Assembly: GCF_003119115.1 (NCBI RefSeq)
Contig: NZ_CP022367.1
Location: 1,353,001 to 1,417,000, forward strand
Length of the DNA: 64,000 nucleotides
Direction: 5' to 3'
Source of the DNA: Azospirillum sp. TSH58
Lineage (GTDB): Bacteria; Pseudomonadota; Alphaproteobacteria; Azospirillales; Azospirillaceae
A program made the position numbers and the translations under genes. Shown in pieces: positions 23,786 through 31,744 of the stretch (position 1 is its first letter; every line of letters starts with the position of its first letter). Below the pieces are notes generated by a model. That model worked only from the letters and a program-made list of their open reading frames with translations. It was not told where the DNA came from and searched no databases.

Positions 23786-25189
23786 TTGCGCCGTCCGCGC
23801 CCGGCTCACCCGTCCCAATTCCGTCCGCTGATCCGCAAGACCGTGCCCGCCGACGTCGCCCGCATCCTTCAGGAAATCGAGTCCGTCTCCGGCTGCAGCC
23901 GGTTCGGGCGGGTCACCGCCGTGCTCGGCCTGCTGGTCGAGGTCGGGGGGATCGAGAAGGAGCTGTCGGTGGGCGGCCGCTGCATCGTCGAATCCCGCGA
24001 CGGCCGGCAGGTCCCCTGCGAGGTGGTCGGCTTCCGCCAGGGCCGCGCGCTGCTGATGCCCTTCGGCTCCATCGACGGGGTCGGGCTGGGCTGCCGCGCG
24101 CTGGTCTCCGACAGCCAGCCCATGGTCTTCCCGACGGAGGGATGGCTCGGCCGCGTCATCAACGCGCTGGGCGAGCCGGTGGACGGCAAGGGGCCGCTGC
24201 CCAAGGGAACGCACGGCGTTCCCATCCGCAACAACCCGCCCCCCGCCCATTCCCGCGCCCGCGTGGGCGAGAAGCTGGACCTGGGCATCCGCGCCATCAA
24301 CGCCTTCCTCACCTGCTGCCGCGGCCAGCGCATGGGCATCTTCGCCGGCTCCGGCGTCGGCAAGTCGTCGGTGATGTCGATGCTCGCCCGCTTCTCCGGC
24401 GCGGAGGTCGCGGTGATCGGGCTGATCGGCGAACGCGGGCGCGAGCTTCAGGAGTTCATCACCGAGGATCTGGGGGAGGAGGGGCTGTCGCGCAGCGTCG
24501 TGGTCTGCGCCACCTCCGACGAGGCGCCGCTGATGCGCCGCCAGGCCGCCTACATGACGCTGGCCGTGGCGGAGGCCTTCCGCGACGCCGGCTGCAACGT
24601 GCTGTGCATGATGGACAGCGTGACCCGCTTTGCCATGGCCCAGCGCGAGATCGGCCTGTCGGCGGGCGAGCCGCCGACGACCAAGGGCTATCCTCCCACC
24701 GTCTTCGCCGAGCTGCCGCGCCTGCTGGAACGCGCCGGGCCGGGCTTGAGCGGCTCGGGTTCCATCACCGGCCTGTTCACCGTGCTGGTGGAAGGCGACG
24801 ATCACAACGAACCCATCGCCGACGCCGTGCGCGGCATCCTGGACGGCCACATCGTCCTGGAGCGCCAGATCGGCGAGCGCGGGCGCTACCCGGCCATCAA
24901 CATCCTGCGCAGCGTGTCGCGCACCATGCCCGGCTGCAACTCCCCCATGGAGAACGAGCTGGTGAACCACGCGCGGCGGCTGATGTCGTCCTACGACAAC
25001 ATGGCGGAGATGATCCGCCTCGGCGCCTACCGCAAGGGCACCGACCCGCAGGTGGACCAGGCCATCCATTTCCAGCCGGCCTTGGAGGCGTTCCTGAAGC
25101 AGGGCAAGCGCGAGGCGACCGACCTCGACAACAGCTACGCCCAGCTTGCCGCCATCTTCGGCATTGAACAGTGGCCGCCGCAAGAATGA
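23786..25189 (+). CDS. fliI: flagellar export ATPase FliI
   Basis: ATPase energising flagellar type III export, 467 residues as drawn. The Walker A motif is in FAGSGVGKSSVMSM; the Walker B region is NVLCMMDSVTRFAMAQREIG; the conserved GYPPTVFAELPRLLERAG and GSITGLFTVLVEGDDHNEP follow. The start is uncertain: TTG 23786 is the longest, GTG 23843 would give 448 residues, nearer to the usual length; neither has a clear ribosome site. The stop overlaps fliJ (ATGA). Confidence 0.92.
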   Translation: MRRPRPAHPSQFRPLIRKTVPADVARILQEIESVSGCSRFGRVTAVLGLLVEVGGIEKELSVGGRCIVESRDGRQVPCEVVGFRQGRALLMPFGSIDGVGLGCRALVSDSQPMVFPTEGWLGRVINALGEPVDGKGPLPKGTHGVPIRNNPPPAHSRARVGEKLDLGIRAINAFLTCCRGQRMGIFAGSGVGKSSVMSMLARFSGAEVAVIGLIGERGRELQEFITEDLGEEGLSRSVVVCATSDEAPLMRRQAAYMTLAVAEAFRDAGCNVLCMMDSVTRFAMAQREIGLSAGEPPTTKGYPPTVFAELPRLLERAGPGLSGSGSITGLFTVLVEGDDHNEPIADAVRGILDGHIVLERQIGERGRYPAINILRSVSRTMPGCNSPMENELVNHARRLMSSYDNMAEMIRLGAYRKGTDPQVDQAIHFQPALEAFLKQGKREATDLDNSYAQLAAIFGIEQWPPQE

Positions 25190-25623
25190 GCAGTCTGAAG
25201 ACCATCATCCGCCTCCAGAAATGGAAGCTCGACGAGAAGCGCCGGGCACTGGCGGAATTGCAGAATCTCGCCGACCGGCTCCAGGCCGAGATCGAGCGGC
25301 TGAAGGAGGAGATCGCGGCGGAGCGCGACACCGCCCGCGGCAACGTCGAATACGCCTTCACCTACAGCAACTACATCCAGGCGGCGATGGAGCGCGGCAA
25401 GCGGCTGACCCAGTCGATGGGGCAGGTGGAGGCGCAGATCGCCGTCGCCACCGACGAGATGGCCGAAGCCTTCCAGGAGCTGAAACGCTACGAACTGGCC
25501 GAGGAGGAGCGGCTGAAGCGCGAGAAGGAAAAGCTGAAGCGCAAGGAGGCCACCATGCTGGACGAAACCGCGCTGGTCGGTTTCCGCCGTCGCCAGCAGG
25601 AGGAGAGCAGCGTCGAATCCTGA
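25186..25623 (+). CDS. fliJ: flagellar export chaperone FliJ
   Basis: Coiled-coil protein of 145 residues; nearly the whole chain is heptad-like (KWKLDEKRRALAELQNLADR through KREKEKLKRKEATML). FliJ links FliI to the export gate FlhA and recycles chaperones. Identification rests on the coiled coil, size and position directly after fliI, with which it shares 4 nt. Convergent with the diguanylate cyclase gene, 22 bp away. Confidence 0.82.
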   Translation: MSSLKTIIRLQKWKLDEKRRALAELQNLADRLQAEIERLKEEIAAERDTARGNVEYAFTYSNYIQAAMERGKRLTQSMGQVEAQIAVATDEMAEAFQELKRYELAEEERLKREKEKLKRKEATMLDETALVGFRRRQQEESSVES

Positions 25624-25645
25624 CGGTCCGCTCCGACCGGCCCGC

Positions 25646-27280
25646 TCAGGTTGCCAACACGGTGCCGGTGGAAAGATCCGAATAGGACACCACGCGCGCA
25701 CGGCCGGCGCGTTTGGCGGCGTACAGCGCCTGATCGGCGTTCTGAAGCGCCAGGGTCAGGTCCGCCGCGTCCGTCGGCCAAAGCGCGATGCCGACGCTGC
25801 ACCCGATCTGGATGTCGAACCCGTCGGCCGTGATCGGAGCGGAGACGCTGTCGATGATCCGTCTGGCCACGTCCAGAGCATAATGCCTCTGATGGCCGTC
25901 CGGCAGGGAGAGCAGCACGACGAACTCGTCCCCGCCGAGGCGTGCGGCGAAATCGCCATGGCGCACGCAACGCGCCAGCCGGCCGCCGATCTCCTTCAAC
26001 ACCATGTCTCCGCTGTGGTGTCCATGCTGGTCGTTGATCGGCTTGAAGCCGTCGAGATCGATGTAGAGGATCGCCACGGCGTTGCGATCCGACGCCGGCT
26101 GCTCTTGAAGGCGCTCCACATGGGCCTCGAAGAAGCGCCGGTTGGCGAGCCCGGTCAGGCGATCCTCGAAGGCGATGGCGCTCAGCGTCCGTCCCATCGT
26201 CCGCATCGCCAGCGCGACCTGGCTGAATTCGGACGGGTGGACCGGCGCGGGCATGCAGGGGGCGTGGGGATCGAAGAGGTCCGACGACAGGAACGCCGCC
26301 GACGCCTTGAGGTCCCGCAGGCCGCGCAGGACCATCACCTCCATCAGCACCCAGACCCCTCCGACGATGAGAAGCACCACACCGGCCATGACGCCGGTTC
26401 CCAGCAGCAGGTTCCGGTCGGCCGCCGCCAGGATGTCGTCGCGCGCGACGGCGACGACGATCTTGGCGCCGGTTTCCTCCAGGGTCGAGAAACCGCTGAT
26501 CCGGGGAACGCCGTCCAGCCCGTCGTCTTCGATGATTCCCGCCTCTTCCCGCAGGATCCTGCCGATCATCGGATGATCGGCCATCGATCGCCCGACAAGT
26601 CCCTGCGGGTCCGGCACGCGCGCGAGGGTCGTCCCCTGGGAATCGAACAGCGAGACGATCCCGCCGGACTCGCGGGCGATCTCGGCGGACAGTTCCGCAA
26701 GCCAGCTCAGATCCACCCCGCCCACCAGCACGCGGATGACCGACCCGTCATCGCCGAGAATCGGCAGGGCGGCGACCACGCGGGGCTGCTTGCTGTTCTG
26801 GCCGATCAGGAAGTTGCTGACCGTGAAGTCGCGCGTCGCCAGAGCCTCCTGGAAATAGTCACGCCCGGCGAGATTCGCCGGACGGTTGCCGTTGCTGCTG
26901 CACAGCAGTCTCCCATCGGGATTGAACACTCCGAACCCGGACGCCCAGGGATAGAGGTCGGTCGCCTGCTTCAACAAGGTCGCGCAACGTTCGGGGCTCG
27001 CCTCCCGGATGTCGGGAACGAGGGTGAGAAGCTGGAGGACGCCGCGGGCCTGCTGCACGATCTGCGCCTGTTGCTGCGCCCCGCGGTCGGCCAGCAGGCG
27101 GGTGGCCTCGCGCGCCCGCTCGATGTCCTGGCTGCGCTCCTGAAGCAGAAGGACGACGACCAGACCCACCATCGGAAGAAGGGCGAGCAGGATGAAGGCT
27201 TCGAGGCGCGCGCGAAGCCCAACGCGTGCCCAAAGGCTTTGGACGCGCCTCAATATTCGTGTACGTCTCAACGGACTCAT
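25646..27280 (-). CDS. membrane diguanylate cyclase with periplasmic Cache sensor
   Basis: Protein of 544 residues making cyclic di-GMP. A first membrane helix (about 27-46) and a second (about 296-320) bracket a periplasmic dCache-like domain (GFGVFNPDGRLLCSSN, RDYFQEALATRDFTVSNFLI). The GGDEF domain has FEDRLTGLANRRFFEAHVER, the intact GGDEF in ARLGGDEFVVLL, and an RHGD inhibitory site five residues before it, so product inhibition is expected. Its place between fliJ and fliK-like genes suggests a link to motility/biofilm switching (inference). Ligand unknown. Confidence 0.9.
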   Translation of the reverse strand: MSPLRRTRILRRVQSLWARVGLRARLEAFILLALLPMVGLVVVLLLQERSQDIERAREATRLLADRGAQQQAQIVQQARGVLQLLTLVPDIREASPERCATLLKQATDLYPWASGFGVFNPDGRLLCSSNGNRPANLAGRDYFQEALATRDFTVSNFLIGQNSKQPRVVAALPILGDDGSVIRVLVGGVDLSWLAELSAEIARESGGIVSLFDSQGTTLARVPDPQGLVGRSMADHPMIGRILREEAGIIEDDGLDGVPRISGFSTLEETGAKIVVAVARDDILAAADRNLLLGTGVMAGVVLLIVGGVWVLMEVMVLRGLRDLKASAAFLSSDLFDPHAPCMPAPVHPSEFSQVALAMRTMGRTLSAIAFEDRLTGLANRRFFEAHVERLQEQPASDRNAVAILYIDLDGFKPINDQHGHHSGDMVLKEIGGRLARCVRHGDFAARLGGDEFVVLLSLPDGHQRHYALDVARRIIDSVSAPITADGFDIQIGCSVGIALWPTDAADLTLALQNADQALYAAKRAGRARVVSYSDLSTGTVLAT

Positions 27281-27396
27281 CCACGCACCGGCCGACCCGC
27301 TTTATTCTCATGCGGGTTGAGGAAATCAAGCGATGAACGCTGTGACTTGGCGCGGTGCTGCCATGCTGTACGGGCGGCGAGGCGGGACCCGATCGA

Positions 27397-27759
27397 TCAG
27401 ATGCGCCGCAACCGGATGAAAAGATGAGGATTGTCCCAGCTCGGCTGGCGGTCCTCGACGACCACGCGCTGGGGGACGGGCAGGGTCCGTTCCACCGTCA
27501 CCTCCACCCAGCGCGGGATCAGCTCGTTGTTCAGGTCGTCGAGCACGGCCAGAGCCAGCGCTTCCGGACCGCTGTTTCCCGCGGTCCCGGACAGGGCGCC
27601 GAGATAGGCGGCGACGCCGTCCGGCGTGGCGACCGCGCGGTCGGGCACGTAGCGCAGGGTCAGTCGGGTGCCGGGGGCCGGTTCCCCGTGCAGCTCCACC
27701 AGATAGTCATGGCGGGCGTCCGGGTTGGCGGCGGTGCTCAGAAACTCGCGGCGGTGCAT
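27397..27759 (-). CDS. QueF-like T-fold protein lacking reductase residues (function unknown)
   Basis: A 120-residue protein I cannot assign a function. Its framework resembles type I QueF (preQ0 reductase): FLSTAANPDARHDYLVEL, TLRYVPD, and ALAVLDDLNNELIPRWVEVT align in order with QueF segments FpNP..rdY, IxYvPD and IldDL....PrWxeV. The QueF catalytic cysteine block (EFTxxCPxTGQPD) and the ExKS motif are absent, and the chain has no cysteine at all. So a nitrile reductase role is unlikely. ATG 27759 lies 14 bp after the fliK-like stop, in the same direction, placing it at the end of a flagellar operon. A very different T-fold or flagellar accessory role is possible. Confidence 0.6.
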   Translation of the reverse strand: MHRREFLSTAANPDARHDYLVELHGEPAPGTRLTLRYVPDRAVATPDGVAAYLGALSGTAGNSGPEALALAVLDDLNNELIPRWVEVTVERTLPVPQRVVVEDRQPSWDNPHLFIRLRRI

Positions 27760-27773
27760 GGCGTCGTGGCTCG

Positions 27774-29840
27774 TCAGGCGGTGTAGCTGCTTCCGCCGGC
27801 GCCGGTTCGGGTCAGCTTGACCCAGCATTTGGCACCGGACTGGAAGGACAGGCCGCCGATGTAGCCGACGGCGCGGATGCTGTCCGCGAAGATCTGGATC
27901 AGGTCCAGGCGGATTTCCGGCGTCAGCGGGGTGTGGCTGCGCAGGATCAGGTCGAACCGGTTGGGCTGCACCAGCCCGTCGAGCTGCATGGGGCCGAGGC
28001 GGCTGAGATCCAGGTCGAGCAGGAAGCGGCTGCCCTTGTCGCCGGCCTTGCGGCCCGTCTTGCCGTCTTCTTCCGAATTTATGGGGTGGATGTGCAGCTT
28101 GATCGGCAGCAGGCCGTTGGCATCCATCATCGGCAGGGTGTAGGGGCGCCAGTCGCCGGGCAGCGGATCGCCCGCCTGTTGCTGGAGACTGCGGAATTCG
28201 CGCTCCAGCTGGGACAGCAGGCTTCCCTGGCCGGATTTCTCCAGGGCGGAGGCGGCGTCCTCCCCCAGCCAGCCGCGGGCGTCGCCGCCGCGGATCGCCG
28301 ACAGGAAGAAGCTCATCGCCGCGCCGAGCTTGCGGTTCGGCTGCGGCATGACCGTGCCGATCAGCGCCTGCGCCGCGGAGCGGTCCACCCCGGCCAGGGA
28401 GGTCAGGAGCTGGCGCATCGCGGGCCAGTCGCGTTCGCTCAGCGGCCCCGGCTCGGCGGTGAGCGGGGGCGGCGCGGTCTGGAGCGCCCTGGCCGGGTCG
28501 GTCAAGGCGGCGGTGACGGCGGTGCCCTGCGGCAGGCTCGCCTGGACATTCAGCGCCAGCATGCCCTGCGGCGTGGCGAGGATCGGCTGGCCCTGCGGCG
28601 TGCTGCCGGCCACCGTGCCCTTCAGCACCGGCGCGTCGGGGGCCTCCGGGGGTACCGGGGCGGTGCCGGGGTCCGCGCTGGGCGTCGCGGTCGGGGCCGT
28701 GGCGATGCGGGGCGAGCCGGGGGCCGATTGCGGCGGCGCCGGAGGGGCGGAAGCGGGTTGGGCCGGCGTGCCGTCCTTGCGGGGCGGGTTGCCGGGGCTC
28801 TGCCCGTCCGGCGGGAGAGAGCCGTCGTCCGGTGGTGCGGCGGCCTGCGGCTGGTCCGGCGGCGGGGTGACGGTCAGGATTTTGAGTGCGACGGTGCCGC
28901 CCTGGGTCAGCACCGGTTCTCCGGCCGGTTTCGCGGGGGCAGGCTTCGCGGGGGAGGCGGGCTCCGGGATGTCCCCGCCGGGATGCGCCGCGTCGCCGCC
29001 GAGGTCCACCGTTGCGTCGAGCATCGGCTTGCCGGGAAGCGGCGTCGCGCCCGACGGTGTGGGCGGCGCCTGCGGAGGAGCGGGCGCGGCGCTGGGCTGG
29101 CCGGCTGGCGCCGGTGCCGGTGCCGGGCTGGCGGCGCCGTCCATCGCGGGAGAGGGGGACGGCGCCGCCGGTGTGGCGGTGGGCTGGCCGGGCAGGGCCG
29201 GGGCCGCACCGGGTGGGGCCGGAGGCTTGGGCGCCGCGGCGATGACCAGCGCCGGAACGATGGTGCCGGGCAGCAGCAGGGGAAGCGGCTGGCCCGCCGG
29301 TCCCGTTGTCGGCGTGGCGGACGCCGGGCTGGGCAGGATCACCACCGGCGTCGCCGAGCCCTGGGGCGGCGTCGCGCCGGTCTGGCCGGGGACGGTCTTC
29401 GGCGGTCCGCCCACCGTCGGCGCGGTCGGGACGCCCGGCGTGGTGACCGGGTTGGTTCCCTGGGTGCCCTGGGTCAGCACCAGCACCTTCGCCGCGAGGC
29501 TCTGGGTGGGGGAGGCCGCGGCGGGGTCGGTCGATGCCGCCTGCGCCTGCTCCAGCAGGACCTGCGCCGGGGTGATCTGGAGCGTCACCGGCCTGTCGGC
29601 CGGCAGCGGCGTCGGGGTCTGCACAAGCAGCTCGCCGGCCTGGGTGCGCACGCGGGCCAGCCCGTCCGGCGTGGTGCCGACGACGGTGCCGGTCAGCACC
29701 ACCGGGCGGGCGATGTCCTGCAACCGCTCCGGCAGGGCCTTGACCGTGCCCTCGGCGACCGCCACCGGGGCGGGCGCGGGGGTGGCCGCCGCCGGCGCGG
29801 CGGGCGCGGCGGCGACCGGGGGTGGAAGGGCGCCCCCCAT
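27774..29840 (-). CDS. fliK: proline/alanine-rich FliK-like hook-length control protein
   Basis: Protein of 688 residues: a very long Pro/Ala/Thr-rich N-terminal region (residues about 1-430) and a folded C-terminal part of about 240 residues with LTSLAGVDRSAAQALIGTV, RFLLDLDLSRLGPMQLDGLV and RFDLILRSHTPLTPEIRLDL. The C-terminal MQLDG..... layout fits FliK C-terminal domains, and the disordered N-terminus fits a molecular ruler. Location after flhG supports this. A different secreted flagellar protein is possible. ATG 29840 lies 9 bp after the flhG stop; no strong ribosome site is seen. Confidence 0.65.
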   Translation of the reverse strand: MGGALPPPVAAAPAAPAAATPAPAPVAVAEGTVKALPERLQDIARPVVLTGTVVGTTPDGLARVRTQAGELLVQTPTPLPADRPVTLQITPAQVLLEQAQAASTDPAAASPTQSLAAKVLVLTQGTQGTNPVTTPGVPTAPTVGGPPKTVPGQTGATPPQGSATPVVILPSPASATPTTGPAGQPLPLLLPGTIVPALVIAAAPKPPAPPGAAPALPGQPTATPAAPSPSPAMDGAASPAPAPAPAGQPSAAPAPPQAPPTPSGATPLPGKPMLDATVDLGGDAAHPGGDIPEPASPAKPAPAKPAGEPVLTQGGTVALKILTVTPPPDQPQAAAPPDDGSLPPDGQSPGNPPRKDGTPAQPASAPPAPPQSAPGSPRIATAPTATPSADPGTAPVPPEAPDAPVLKGTVAGSTPQGQPILATPQGMLALNVQASLPQGTAVTAALTDPARALQTAPPPLTAEPGPLSERDWPAMRQLLTSLAGVDRSAAQALIGTVMPQPNRKLGAAMSFFLSAIRGGDARGWLGEDAASALEKSGQGSLLSQLEREFRSLQQQAGDPLPGDWRPYTLPMMDANGLLPIKLHIHPINSEEDGKTGRKAGDKGSRFLLDLDLSRLGPMQLDGLVQPNRFDLILRSHTPLTPEIRLDLIQIFADSIRAVGYIGGLSFQSGAKCWVKLTRTGAGGSSYTA

Positions 29841-29848
29841 CCCCGGAC

Positions 29849-30643
29849 TTACTGGCCGGCGAGAAGCCGCTGGGCGATGGCCAGCACGTCCCGCGCGGCG
29901 TCGGAGGCGGGGGAGCGGGTCAGCAGCGGCGACTGGTTGCGGATGGCGTCGCGCACCTTCAGGTCGCGGCGGATGATGCCGGCCAGGGCGGGCTTGTACT
30001 TCAGGAAGTTCTGGCAGGCCTTCAGGATGGTGCCGTAGGTGCGCTCGCCGTCCTTCACGCTCTGCGCCATGTTCACCACGACGCGCAGGTCGGCGGTGGG
30101 GTTGGTGGCGTGGGTCAGCTTGATGAAGGCGTAGGCGTCGGTCAGCGAGGTCGGCTCGTCCGTCGTCACCACCAGCGTCGTCCCGGCCGGGCCGGACAGG
30201 GTGCGCACCGTGCGGTCGACGCCGGCGCCCATGTCCATGATGACGCAGTCGTAGCGCCGGGCCAGCTCCATCAGGTCGTTGCGCAGGCCGGACAGGCGCT
30301 GGCTCGGCAGCTGGGCGAGCGTCCCGGAGCCGGAGCGGCCGGCGATGATGTCGAAGCCGCCCTCGGTGTAGCGCTGGGCCGCGCGGCCCAGCGTCACGTC
30401 GCCGTTGATCACCGCGCCCAGATCGTTCTTGGGCTGGAAGCCGAGCTGGATGTCGACGTTGGCGAGGCCGAGGTCGCCGTCGAACAGCAGCGAGTTCTTG
30501 CCCATCTTGGTCAGCGCGTGGGCGAGCGTGATCGAGAACCACGTCTTGCCGACGCCGCCCTTTCCACTGGCCACGGCGATGACGTTGGCACCGCGCAGCG
30601 GGTGAACGTTCTTGAGGGCGGCCGGAAACACCGGATCGGTCAT
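29849..30643 (-). CDS. flhG: MinD-like ATPase FlhG (FleN), flagellar number regulator
   Basis: ParA/MinD-family ATPase of 264 residues. The deviant Walker A is in VASGKGGVGKTWFSI, and LLFDGDLGLANVDIQLG is the typical Walker A' / Walker B-side segment; VVTTDEPTSLTDAYAFIK is conserved in FlhG. It limits flagellar number and works with the GTPase FlhF. The C-terminal membrane-targeting helix is seen as DVLAIAQRLLAG. ATG 30643 overlaps the flhF stop by 4 nt. Confidence 0.92.
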   Translation of the reverse strand: MTDPVFPAALKNVHPLRGANVIAVASGKGGVGKTWFSITLAHALTKMGKNSLLFDGDLGLANVDIQLGFQPKNDLGAVINGDVTLGRAAQRYTEGGFDIIAGRSGSGTLAQLPSQRLSGLRNDLMELARRYDCVIMDMGAGVDRTVRTLSGPAGTTLVVTTDEPTSLTDAYAFIKLTHATNPTADLRVVVNMAQSVKDGERTYGTILKACQNFLKYKPALAGIIRRDLKVRDAIRNQSPLLTRSPASDAARDVLAIAQRLLAGQ

Positions 30644-31701
30644 GGGATGGTCCTCGACGAAGAACGAACGGCTTTGGTCTTGGCAGGAGCCACCGGCTTG
30701 GGCCGGTTGCGCGCCGCCTTGTCCTCGGCGGGCATCATCAGGCGGGCGAAGGCCACCGGGTTCAGCGGTGTCAGCCCCTCGGCCACCTTGGAGGAAACGC
30801 TGGCGTTGCAGAAGGCCATCCGCGCGCGGTGCGCGGTGCCCAGGAGACTGCCCAGCCGACGCGCCATGTCGAGCCGGGTGATCAGCATCCGCCGCACGCC
30901 CAGCGCCTTGAAGGATTGGGCGATGTCGGCGGCTTCCATGGCGTCCAGCCCGGCGGGGAGCACGAGGATCGGCTCGGCCACCCCGGCGGACAGCAGGGCC
31001 TTGAGGTCGGCCATGTCTTCCCGGTTGTAGGGGTTGCGCCCGGCGGTATCCACCAGGACGACGTCGGCGCCGCGGCTGACCTCGAACGCGCCCGCGAGCG
31101 CGTCGGGGTCTTCCACCGTCGCCAGTTTGATTTTCATCAGACGCGTGAAGGCGGCCAACTGTTCCATGCCGCCGGCGCGAACCGTGTCGGTGGTGATCAC
31201 GCCGACCGAGCGTTTGCGGAACACCGCCTGGGCGGCCAGCTTGGCGACGATCAGCGTCTTGCCGCTGCCCGGCGGGCCGACCAGGATCAGCGGCTTGTTG
31301 CCGCCGCGCCGGTCCTGCAGCGGGCTGAAGGTGAACATGGAGTCGAGCGCTGCGCCCAGCGCCAGCGCGGGGTCGTCGGTGTCCAGCCCGGCGGCGGCGT
31401 CGATCAGCTGCTCGGCCAGCGCTGCGGGCACGCCGTGGCGGTGCAGCACGTCGGCCACCACCTCGCCCACGTCGATCTCCGGCTCCTCCTCGACCACCAC
31501 CACGGGGCGGGCGGTCCGGGTCGGCTGGGCCGTGCGCGCCTGGGCCATCAGCAGATCGTCGTCCTCCACCGCCGCGGTCACGCGAACGCCGCCGCCGTCC
31601 TCCTCGCGCGTGGCGACGATGATGGCATCGTCGCCCAGCGTCTGGCGGACCATGCGCATGGCTTCGGACATGGACTTGGCGTGGAACGACTTCAGCCGCA
31701 T
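30640..31701 (-). CDS. flhF: SRP-type GTPase FlhF, flagellar placement
   Basis: GTPase of 353 residues that sets the site of flagellar assembly. The N-terminal part (MRLKSFHAKSMSEAMRMVRQ, LGDDAIIVATRE) is the FlhF-specific start; the G domain has ILVGPPGSGKTLIVAKLA (G1), VGVITTDTVRAGGMEQL (G2 region) and VVLVDTAGR (G3). The usual G4 TKxD reads ITRLD here. A basic C-terminal tail ends the protein. ATG 31701 is 43 bp after the flhA stop; the gene is coupled to flhG. Confidence 0.92.
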   Translation of the reverse strand: MRLKSFHAKSMSEAMRMVRQTLGDDAIIVATREEDGGGVRVTAAVEDDDLLMAQARTAQPTRTARPVVVVEEEPEIDVGEVVADVLHRHGVPAALAEQLIDAAAGLDTDDPALALGAALDSMFTFSPLQDRRGGNKPLILVGPPGSGKTLIVAKLAAQAVFRKRSVGVITTDTVRAGGMEQLAAFTRLMKIKLATVEDPDALAGAFEVSRGADVVLVDTAGRNPYNREDMADLKALLSAGVAEPILVLPAGLDAMEAADIAQSFKALGVRRMLITRLDMARRLGSLLGTAHRARMAFCNASVSSKVAEGLTPLNPVAFARLMMPAEDKAARNRPKPVAPAKTKAVRSSSRTIP

Positions 31702-31744
31702 CGGCCCGCTCCCCGCCCGTCACACTGGTTCGTCATGGCCTGCA

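Noticed and set aside
27774..30542. Continuous frame joining the FliK-like protein with sequence over flhG
   Set aside because: The upstream part is a shadow of flhG. The real start is near ATG 29840, after the flhG stop.
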